A DNA stretch of 16,985 bases. Origin: an uncultured Collinsella sp. (lineage in GTDB: Bacteria; Actinomycetota; Coriobacteriia; Coriobacteriales; Coriobacteriaceae). Position 1 is the first letter of the stretch. Each line of letters begins with the position of its first letter. The translations under genes and the position numbers were made by a program. The notes beneath the pieces are model-generated. The model made no database searches. It was not told the origin of the DNA and worked only from the letters and a program-made list of their open reading frames with translations. The stretch lies in contig UROA01000022.1 of assembly GCA_900549355.1 (NCBI GenBank), positions 1-16,985 of the forward strand, written 5' to 3'. Below are positions 7,310-13,446 of the stretch, in pieces.

Positions 7310-8569
7310 ATGAAACAGTCTCGCTTTAATGTAATCGATAAAGGGAATCAACCTACGCTGGCATATAACTCGTACTCTGGTGCAATCGTTGCGTTGGATG
7401 CAGAATACGAGAAGGGGCTTTTTGAGAATGGAGCTAATTGCCCTTCGGAAATTGTCGATAATTTGACGGACGCGGGGTTGTTGGTTCCCGACGGACTTGA
7501 CGAGATCGAACATTTAAAAGAGATATCGTTGGCCTGTCGCATGCAATCAAAATCACTTTCATTTACGATAGCCCCGACATTGAATTGTAACTTCAGATGT
7601 CCGTATTGTTATGAGAACGGCAAGCGTTATGGCTCAATGAGCGACCGATGCGTCGATCAGGTAATAAAGCATATCAATGGCATGGTTATAGACAATCAGG
7701 CGGAAAGTTTGCAGATTGCCTGGTATGGCGGCGAGCCTTTATTGGCGATTGAGACTGTGGAGAAGATTACGCGCGGAATCCGAAGTGATGAAATCTTATT
7801 TAACGCCAGCATGGTGACCAATGGCTATTTCTTAGATGGGAAAACGGCGGAGTTGCTTGCAAAAAATGGGGTTACGCACGTTCAGGTAACTGTCGATGGT
7901 CCGCCTGAGATACACAATCGAAGAAGATGTCTTCCTTCTGGCGGCGATACGTTCAACCGTATTATTGATAACGTAAAAAGGGCTAGTGCGTACTTTGATG
8001 TCATCTTAAGAGTCAATGTTGATCCGTCGAACGGTGATCAGATTGATCGTTTGGTTGATTCGCTTGATCGTAAAGGTCTTCGTAATAAAGTAAAACTATA
8101 TTTAGCGGCAGTGGATGATATAAATGGGACGTGCGCTAACTCTCCATGCTATTCAGAGGATGAATTTGCTTCGATTGAAGCATCCTGTCTGTCTCGCTAC
8201 AAAATGACAGGGTACATGGATCCATTTCTTCCAGGCTTTAATCCGACCATATGCGGAGCCGTCAATAAATATTCAGAAGTTATTGGACCAGACGGTTCCT
8301 TATATAAATGCTGGAATGAAATAGGATATTCCGACAGAAGCTATGGGAGCATCTTTGAAAATGTAACGAGTAGCGCATCCGAAGTTTCCATATGGAATGC
8401 TTACGACTTTTGTTCAGATTCAGAATGCCTTAACTGCTCACTTCTTCCTATGTGCATGGGTGGCTGTCCCTTCACCAGGCTGTATGAAAATAAGACAAGC
8501 TGTGTATCCGCAAGAAAGAACTGTATAAAAGTAATGAGGGCGGCCTATGATCTCAAGCATAAGAAGTGA
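7310..8569 (+). CDS. Radical SAM/SPASM peptide maturase
   Basis: A 419-residue enzyme predicted to modify the two upstream Cys-rich peptides. Residues 1-70 form an N-terminal segment (SRFNVIDKG, LAYNSYSGAIVALD, LTDAGLLV) like the leader-recognition regions of RiPP radical SAM maturases. The radical SAM core has CX3CX2C at C93/C97/C100 (CNFRCPYC), GGEP at 140-143 and VTVDGPPEIHNRRR near 193-206. The C-terminal SPASM region has C315, C334, C368, then C373-x2-C376-x5-C382-x3-C386, plus C398 and C405, enough for two auxiliary [4Fe-4S] clusters. Enzymes of this layout make sactipeptide or ranthipeptide thioether bonds, among other crosslinks; which applies here cannot be read from sequence. The start ATG has GGAG (7301-7304) five bases upstream. 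Its end overlaps the ABC gene by 23 bases. Confidence 0.92.
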   Translation: MKQSRFNVIDKGNQPTLAYNSYSGAIVALDAEYEKGLFENGANCPSEIVDNLTDAGLLVPDGLDEIEHLKEISLACRMQSKSLSFTIAPTLNCNFRCPYCYENGKRYGSMSDRCVDQVIKHINGMVIDNQAESLQIAWYGGEPLLAIETVEKITRGIRSDEILFNASMVTNGYFLDGKTAELLAKNGVTHVQVTVDGPPEIHNRRRCLPSGGDTFNRIIDNVKRASAYFDVILRVNVDPSNGDQIDRLVDSLDRKGLRNKVKLYLAAVDDINGTCANSPCYSEDEFASIEASCLSRYKMTGYMDPFLPGFNPTICGAVNKYSEVIGPDGSLYKCWNEIGYSDRSYGSIFENVTSSASEVSIWNAYDFCSDSECLNCSLLPMCMGGCPFTRLYENKTSCVSARKNCIKVMRAAYDLKHKK

Positions 8570-10121
8570 TGCGGATTCAACGGCGATCTTCGACTATCTG
8601 CCATATTTCAGACTTGGGTTTTCTTCCCAATTGCTTCTGGTTATAGCCTTTACGTTGTGCTTAATAATATCTGGAATGATGGCCTCTGTATCCCCGCTGC
8701 TCACGAGCGCTCTGGTTGATAATATATCTAAAAAAGCTCCTTATGGTGCTATTACGATTGACAGTGCGTTAATTGGTTTCGCGGCATTAATCGATATTGT
8801 TGTCAGCTATTTAAGCACCCTTCTTTCAATGCGGATAACGACCGTGGCTGCATTCTCGATTGCTCGAAAGAAAATCGATGAGCTCGTGCGGATGCCTTTT
8901 GAGTTGTTTTTTGAGCAGGAGTCTGCTGAAAAAACTCAACAGATTTGTTCAGATGCCAATACTGTGGCGTCCTTCGGATTGTCGATGCTCCAGACGGTAC
9001 TCCTTGCGATTGTCCAGCTAGGTATCAGTTTATTTTTTCTCTATGGATGTTCCACAGCGCTCTTTTGGGTTTCCGTGACATTTTGCATCTTGTATGCAAT
9101 TGCATATGCTTCATTTAAAAAACCGCTTTTTGTTTCAGGTCTGACCTTTAAGGAAGAGCAGTCCCTGTATTTCGGAAAAGTGGAGTCCCTACTTGCGCAT
9201 CAGAGATTTTTGTATGTTAATGCGCTGTTCGAAAGAGCGTTGAAATCCATAGATAGCTATTTTTCGTCTTTGCTGCACGCCGGAGTCGCCTATCAAAGTG
9301 TCATTTCGAAATTTCAGGCAACTGATTCCTTTGCTGCGGCTGCGTCCCAGGTGACCATTCTTTTGATTTCGGCTTTTTATGTAATGCATGGAAGCATGAG
9401 TGTAGGCCAACTTGTTGCTGTTTCGAGCTACATGGCTTTAATGCTATCTGCCGTGAGGTCAATCTACGGTATAGGTAGCAGCGCACAAGACTGCTTCTCA
9501 TCGATATCCCGTCTAAATGCCTCTAAAATGCCTTCGGCTGCTGCTGGAGAGGAGCTCTTGGAGATCGATTACATCGAACTGCATAATTTCGGCTTTACAT
9601 TAAATGGAAAGTGTCTCTACAGCAACTTGAATGTCAAGTTTGAAAAAGGAAAGCTCTATGCTCTTGTAGGGATTAATGGCTCGGGCAAAACGACCCTTGC
9701 GTACTTATTGATGGGTTGTTTCAATTCGGATTACGTTGGAACTATTTCCTACAACGGTAAGGCCCAAGAAGAAATCAACTGTGAGCTCCTTAGGCAGAAG
9801 CTAGTTTCGTTTGCTGAACAAACTCCGATATCAGTAAAGGATATTCTTTGCGATAGAAACTTTCCTTCTATCGAAAGGAAGAGGTGCGGAGGAATGTCTC
9901 CCGGGGAACTGGAACAACTGGAAATTAGGCGGGTCTTAGAAAAGAAGGCAGACGTCTATTTATTCGATGAGCCAACAGCATCACTCGATATTGCTCATAA
10001 AGAAGCTCTGATAAAAGCTATGAAGGAAATGCGAAAGCACAAGATTGTCATTGCAATTACACACGATATGGACCTAATAGATGCTAGTGATGAGGTGGTA
10101 GAGCTTGGGAAAAGCGACTGA
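8547..10121 (+). CDS. ABC transporter, fused membrane and ATPase domains, probable RiPP exporter
   Basis: A 524-residue half-transporter in exporter order: a membrane domain with about six hydrophobic helices (about 28-310), then a nucleotide-binding domain. Visible motifs are Walker A GINGSGKT (375-382), Q-loop FAEQTP (Q425), Walker B VYLFDEPTASLD (470-481) and switch histidine H506. The signature motif is degenerate, MSPGE at 450-454 in place of LSGGQ. There is no N-terminal C39 peptidase domain, so leader removal must be done elsewhere if it occurs. ATG 8547 follows GAGGG six bases upstream and overlaps the maturase by 23 bases; the next gene overlaps its end by 17 bases if that gene starts at TTG. 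Tight coupling with the maturase makes export of the modified peptides its likely role. Confidence 0.88.
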   Translation: MISSIRSDADSTAIFDYLPYFRLGFSSQLLLVIAFTLCLIISGMMASVSPLLTSALVDNISKKAPYGAITIDSALIGFAALIDIVVSYLSTLLSMRITTVAAFSIARKKIDELVRMPFELFFEQESAEKTQQICSDANTVASFGLSMLQTVLLAIVQLGISLFFLYGCSTALFWVSVTFCILYAIAYASFKKPLFVSGLTFKEEQSLYFGKVESLLAHQRFLYVNALFERALKSIDSYFSSLLHAGVAYQSVISKFQATDSFAAAASQVTILLISAFYVMHGSMSVGQLVAVSSYMALMLSAVRSIYGIGSSAQDCFSSISRLNASKMPSAAAGEELLEIDYIELHNFGFTLNGKCLYSNLNVKFEKGKLYALVGINGSGKTTLAYLLMGCFNSDYVGTISYNGKAQEEINCELLRQKLVSFAEQTPISVKDILCDRNFPSIERKRCGGMSPGELEQLEIRRVLEKKADVYLFDEPTASLDIAHKEALIKAMKEMRKHKIVIAITHDMDLIDASDEVVELGKSD

Positions 10122-10704
10122 AATAATGCGCCTGGGGGCACGTTATCTACTGGGCACGATGGTTGCTAGCGTGCCGTGGGCTATTTGGGTTATTGCAAAA
10201 GGATCCCCCGCTTGGCTGTGCTCTACAGGGGCGCTCTTTTGTGCGTTGGTAGTCTATCTTTTTGCAACTCGGGGCGCTGTTTCTTGTGATAAGCCCAAAC
10301 GGCGTGGGATTCTTTTGGGATGGCAGTTCATTTTCATCGTATTTATTATTATGGCCTTTATGCTCGATATAGGTGGAAAATCAATATCCAGATGGGTATT
10401 GGTCTGTTCGGTTTCAGTTTTGCATGAGCTGTTATTTAGGTACGTATTTTTATTTGAATACACAATCGTCGGAATAGTTCGGCCGTTTTGCATAAGGGCA
10501 TTTATACAGTCGATGCTATGGTCATTGCTTCTCGTGACTCAACAGTGTTTAATCGGGGCACCCACAAATTACATCATTGCAATGATGGGGGGCTATCTTT
10601 GTTTGGGCCTTATTTTTGCGCTGCTCGTGCGAAAAACAGGGACAGTGTGTTCGTCTCTTTTAGCCATGATGTCTCTGGATTTTATCAACATCCTAGCTCT
10701 TTGA
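10105..10704 (+). CDS. CPBP-like (CAAX protease-related) membrane protein, probably catalytically degenerate
   Basis: A 199-residue very hydrophobic protein with about six membrane segments. The fold cue is HELLFRYVFL (107-116) in the place of the EExxxR motif of CPBP/CAAX-type intramembrane proteases, and a C-terminal stretch LLVRKTGTVCSSLLAMMSLDFIN matching the family's last helix in two parts (RKTG, then SLLAMM). The first Glu of motif 1 is His, and the histidines of motifs 2 and 3 are absent (SMLWSLLLV and MMSLDFIN). This makes proteolysis doubtful. CPBP relatives next to bacteriocin genes are known as immunity or maturation proteins, and being last in this operon fits immunity (inference). 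The TTG at 10105 has GAGGTGG upstream (10092-10098); the alternative ATG at 10126 has a poor ribosome site. Confidence 0.65.
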   Translation: MGKATEIMRLGARYLLGTMVASVPWAIWVIAKGSPAWLCSTGALFCALVVYLFATRGAVSCDKPKRRGILLGWQFIFIVFIIMAFMLDIGGKSISRWVLVCSVSVLHELLFRYVFLFEYTIVGIVRPFCIRAFIQSMLWSLLLVTQQCLIGAPTNYIIAMMGGYLCLGLIFALLVRKTGTVCSSLLAMMSLDFINILAL

Positions 10705-10712
10705 GTTACGGA

Positions 10713-10730
10713 CAAAATCTTCAAAATCTT
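10713..10730 (+). repeat. Two tandem 9-base units at the right cassette edge
   Basis: CAAAATCTT occurs twice in tandem, nine bases before the broken dehydratase copy begins. It lies between the last RiPP gene stop (10704) and base 10739, so it marks the right junction of the AT-richer cassette. It may be a trace of the joining event or chance. Confidence 0.4.
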
Positions 10731-10738
10731 CAGGTGTT

Positions 10739-10945
10739 GGCACCATGGCGGATAAAGCCCGCACGGTGCTTTCGGTATGCAATAACATGGGCGAGGGCTG
10801 GCTGCTCACGGCCGAGATGCTCGACCTAATCGATCACGGTGCGCCCAACATCATCTGCACGCAGCCCTTCGCCTGCCTGCGATTCGGTTAGCGAGGATGC
10901 CGTGGCATCGGTCGCCGAGCGTCTGGGGGCGGCATTAAGAAGTAA
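10739..10945 (+). pseudogene. Broken 3' remnant of the dehydratase fusion gene
   Basis: Bases 10739-10880 align without gaps to 5013-5154 of the intact gene, with ten differences in 142 bases that I counted, mostly at third codon positions. Bases 10881-10945 then match the extreme 3' end (around 5403-5465; both encode AVASVAERLG), so about 250 bases are missing between. The joint shifts the frame and gives an early TAG at 10888-10890. A second one-base loss in the G run near 10925-10932 also breaks the frame; with it restored the end would read GGIKK then TAA. There is no 5' part. The fragment is followed 26 bases later by a strong terminator, probably that of the original gene. It is non-functional and marks the right flank of the RiPP cassette. 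Confidence 0.9.
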
Positions 10946-10970
10946 CATGCCTGCTTTAGGCTGGTATGAG

Positions 10971-11009
10971 AAAAACGGGTGGCAGCCATACCGGCTGCCA
11001 CCCGTTTTT
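10971..11009 (+). terminator. Strong rho-independent terminator after the dehydratase remnant
   Basis: A perfect 17-pair stem (10971-10987 with 10993-11009) closes the five-base loop ATACC and ends in five Ts; the 5' arm starts with five As, so it could also act on the other strand. It probably ended the ancestral dehydratase transcript, and now would stop read-through from the RiPP operon. Confidence 0.93.
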
Positions 11010-11061
11010 ACTGGATATATGTTGCGTAATTGGCCTTGCCGGCACCTTTCGCGGACTCGGA

Positions 11062-11191
11062 TTTCGGAAGTGCGGGGAAAAACTCCGAATCTCCGAGCAC
11101 ATGGCTCTTTTGCACCCTTGTGACCTGCGGTTTTGTTGCTAAAAAAGTCGGTCTGGTCGGCGGCGCTCAGTTTTTCACCGCACTTCCGAAA
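11062..11191. repeat. 130-base element bounded by 22-nt inverted repeats
   Basis: The arms 11062-11083 and 11170-11191 are reverse complements with one mismatch in 22 (both contain CGCACTTCCGAAA or its complement) and are separated by 86 bases with no ORF I can support. It could be a small non-autonomous mobile element, a bacterial interspersed repeat or a structured RNA. I see no flanking target duplication. The remaining bases of the 11010-11384 gap show no gene. Confidence 0.6.
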
Positions 11192-11384
11192 ACCGCGGTC
11201 TCGCAATATGAAAAACGGCCTTCATAACTCTGGGTTAATGGATAAGTGTGGCCTTTCGCCGTATATCACTGTCCGTTTATGGAACCTATCTCCAACGAGT
11301 CGTAGCCAAATGGTTTAATGTTAGAAACACATAGTTGCCGGCGGGCCGCGGGTGACGTTTGCTTTGATATCGGAGGTACCAAGT

Positions 11385-11423
11385 ATGTTTTGCACTCCGT
11401 TCAACAACTATCGGTTGGTCTAA
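11385..11423 (+). CDS. 12-codon leader ORF coupled to the next gene
   Basis: ATG 11385 lies seven bases after a near-perfect Shine-Dalgarno GGAGGT (11372-11377) and encodes MFCTPFNNYRLV, ending at TAA 11421-11423. One base later the ATG of the next gene appears in another frame, with no ribosome site of its own. The arrangement suggests the small ORF delivers ribosomes to the gene by termination-reinitiation. The peptide itself resembles nothing I know. Confidence 0.45.
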   Translation: MFCTPFNNYRLV

Positions 11424-11424
11424 C

Positions 11425-11874
11425 ATGGGCCGCCGTGCTATTTCGATAACCCTTGCAGTGGTCTGCCTGGCTGTGCTCCTGGGCGCTACAGGGCTGTTTG
11501 CTATAAGCCGAGAAACGTCCTATATGCAGGAATGCGCTTCCGAAGGGTTTGCCATTGACGGTTACTATCGGGACGACAAGACGAGTCTGGAAACCCTGGC
11601 CTTTCTTGAAGAGGATAACCATCGGTGGCAACTAGTCGACAAAGACGGCAGCTGCGTAGACGGGCAGTTTAAGCGTACGGATGACCCCAACATCCTGATA
11701 TTAAAGAAGGAAAACGGCGAAGAATTCGGTACGGTCCACGTGGCGTATACGTCACGCCGACGCGAGCAGGGCCAGCTCTATCTATTTAGAGATAGCAAAG
11801 TGACCCGATTTTATCTTGTGAGCACCGATCCGGCGTTTACGGTGGAGTCTGGCGATGTCGATGCGGACGTCTGA
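11425..11874 (+). CDS. Small membrane-anchored protein of unknown function
   Basis: A 149-residue protein that I do not recognise. It begins with MGRR and a hydrophobic segment (about 5-27, ISITLAVVCLAVLLGATG) that reads as an N-terminal anchor or uncleaved signal; there is no lipobox cysteine. The rest is polar, with alternating beta-like stretches (RWQLVDKDGS, NILILKKENGEEFGTVHVAY, RFYLVSTDP) and an acidic tail VESGDVDADV, consistent with a small extracytoplasmic beta domain. No Shine-Dalgarno precedes ATG 11425; the coupled 12-codon ORF upstream probably supplies ribosomes. It converges on the DUF389 gene, with a GC-rich hairpin between. Confidence 0.65.
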   Translation: MGRRAISITLAVVCLAVLLGATGLFAISRETSYMQECASEGFAIDGYYRDDKTSLETLAFLEEDNHRWQLVDKDGSCVDGQFKRTDDPNILILKKENGEEFGTVHVAYTSRRREQGQLYLFRDSKVTRFYLVSTDPAFTVESGDVDADV

Positions 11875-11895
11875 TTCACGGCAATAAAACAGCGA

Positions 11896-11924
11896 GCGGG
11901 GCGCGGGTGCGAACTGCGCCCCGC
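11896..11924. terminator. GC-rich hairpin between convergent genes
   Basis: A perfect nine-pair stem (11896-11904 GCGGGGCGC with 11916-11924 GCGCCCCGC) with an 11-base loop lies between the small membrane protein and the DUF389 gene. It lacks a long T run, so its strength as a terminator is uncertain, but its place between converging stops fits a bidirectional one. Confidence 0.5.
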
Positions 11925-11999
11925 CATTTGCTCGTGTCCGTATCGCATCTGCGCCTCGTCGTAACTTGCGTTCGTGCGAGCATTCATCCCGCGTCGGCA

Positions 12000-13139
12000 T
12001 CACTTCACATCGAACTCAACGCGATCGAGCTCGGGCACATTGAGGTCGATGAGTTTGCGGGCAACACGGCGGTCGTGCGCCCCAAGCGCCTCGCTTGTCG
12101 TCACATGGGCGACGATTTCGCGCTCTACAATGCCTTCCTCGTCCCCTTCGGTAGCCGAGGTCTCGACGGCGACGGTGTAATCCTTAAAGCTTGGCAGCAC
12201 CGCGGCAAGCTCGCGCGTGGTTTCGGTGACACCGTAGCCGTCCTGCACGCCGGCCTGCGCCGAGCCAATGGAACCCGCCGTCATAATAATGCAGGGGATG
12301 GCAAAGATCACCGTGCCCACGATGATGCGGCGGCGCACTTTGCGTGACAGCTCGTCGACCTCGGTATTTTCCTCGGCGGTCACAATGCCGTCGCCGTTGA
12401 GGTCGCGCTTGAGCGGCACGCGCAATAGAAGCAGTACGGCTTCGGCCGCGAGCGCGATAAAGACCACGTTGATGCCAAACTCGTAAAGCGCCGAGAGAAA
12501 CAGCGACCCGCTTGCGATGGCGATGCCGTAGCCCGCCGCGCACAGGGGCGGCATGAGCGCGGTCGCCACGGCCACGCCGGCGATGAGCGTTGCGGGCTCC
12601 TGGTCGCGCGAGTTGCCCAGGCCACCCGCAAAGCCGCCGGCGAGCGCGACGGCAAGGTCCCACACGGTGGGTGTCGAGTTGTCGATGATGGCCGCCGTGG
12701 TGGTGCCAAGGGGCGAGAGCTTAAAGTACAACGTGGACGTGACCAGGCAAAAGACCATCTGTAGAGCCAAGCCCGCGACGGCTTCGACGGTAATCTCACG
12801 GTCGAGCGTGGCGATGCCATATGCCATGGCAAGGACCGATCCCATAAGCGGGCAGATGAGCATGGCGCCCACGATGGCGATGTCCGAGTCGATATCGAGG
12901 CCGATGCTCGCGATGAGCATGGCGATGATGAGGATGCACAGGTGAGAGCCGGTCAGGCGCGCCCCGTTTACAAAGCGCTTGCGGATTACGTGATAGGGCG
13001 CGCGACCTTCGCGAATGTTGAATGCGCGCTTGAGGAAGCGGGTGATGTTTTCCATGGCTTCGCTATGAGCGGGGCGGATGCCGTGACGTCGATGATGACG
13101 CTCGCGCAGTCGCTTGATCTGTTGTTTGTCGAGTTCCAT
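12000..13139 (-). CDS. DUF389 family membrane protein with EF-hand-like loop
   Basis: A 379-residue integral membrane protein of the DUF389 (conserved hydrophobic domain) family, whose function is unknown. Family cues are IVGAMLICPLMGSVLAMAYG (about 89-108), the long AVALAGGFAGGLGNSR stretch and IAGVAVATALMPPLCAAGYG (186-205). Further membrane helices lie at about 220-240 and 271-290. The N-terminus is basic (LRERHHRRHG) and the C-terminal 80 residues are soluble and acidic. Between the helices ending near 240 and starting near 271 is DLNGDGIVTAEE (246-257), a canonical EF-hand calcium loop pattern and not something I expect in the family. The start is ATG 13139 with GAGGTGG just upstream; the same frame continues 49 codons further but reads as Arg/Pro-rich non-coding sequence. 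It diverges from the large surface protein. Confidence 0.85.
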   Translation of the reverse strand: MELDKQQIKRLRERHHRRHGIRPAHSEAMENITRFLKRAFNIREGRAPYHVIRKRFVNGARLTGSHLCILIIAMLIASIGLDIDSDIAIVGAMLICPLMGSVLAMAYGIATLDREITVEAVAGLALQMVFCLVTSTLYFKLSPLGTTTAAIIDNSTPTVWDLAVALAGGFAGGLGNSRDQEPATLIAGVAVATALMPPLCAAGYGIAIASGSLFLSALYEFGINVVFIALAAEAVLLLLRVPLKRDLNGDGIVTAEENTEVDELSRKVRRRIIVGTVIFAIPCIIMTAGSIGSAQAGVQDGYGVTETTRELAAVLPSFKDYTVAVETSATEGDEEGIVEREIVAHVTTSEALGAHDRRVARKLIDLNVPELDRVEFDVK

Positions 13140-13446
13140 GTCCACCTCGTTCCAGCGCGGTCCGCGCAACGCGCCCGTTGTTTTAACTCTACACCGTGGC
13201 GGGCGGGGTGTCTGTTGGATGCGGAATCCGATAGGGCGGATGACGCGGGAGCAAATGCAAATCACAGGCTCAATTCGATCCCGCAAGAATATGATGCACC
13301 AGCTCCTACATATGTGACGAAATTGTGAAGCACGAGAGCGCGAATTTCAAAAAATCCGCTGGTGACCAATGTTGCGCAACAGAATTCAAAAATCAGCTCC
13401 TACAATTTGAGGCGTATGGATACATCCGTGTCAAAGGGAGAAAGCC
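13140..13446. promoter_or_regulatory. Divergent promoter region of the DUF389 and surface-protein genes
   Basis: No gene is visible in these 307 bases. CAGCTCCTACA occurs twice in direct orientation (13300-13310 and 13394-13404). The second copy overlaps TACAAT (13401-13406), a fair -10 box 40 bases before the surface-protein start; the first reads TACATA. No -35 box is clear for either. A TTGCGCAA palindrome lies at about 13373-13380. The ribosome site AAAGGGAG (13433-13440) precedes ATG 13447. Confidence 0.35.

Noticed and set aside
10839..11123. A 94-codon ORF across the dehydratase remnant and terminator
   Set aside because: It joins decayed gene sequence with a terminator hairpin and intergenic DNA, so it is a by-product of the frameshifted remnant.
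13140..13286. 49-codon N-terminal extension of the DUF389 protein
   Set aside because: It is Arg/Pro-rich and lies in the promoter region; ATG 13139 has a GAGGTGG ribosome site and begins a family-like N-terminus.
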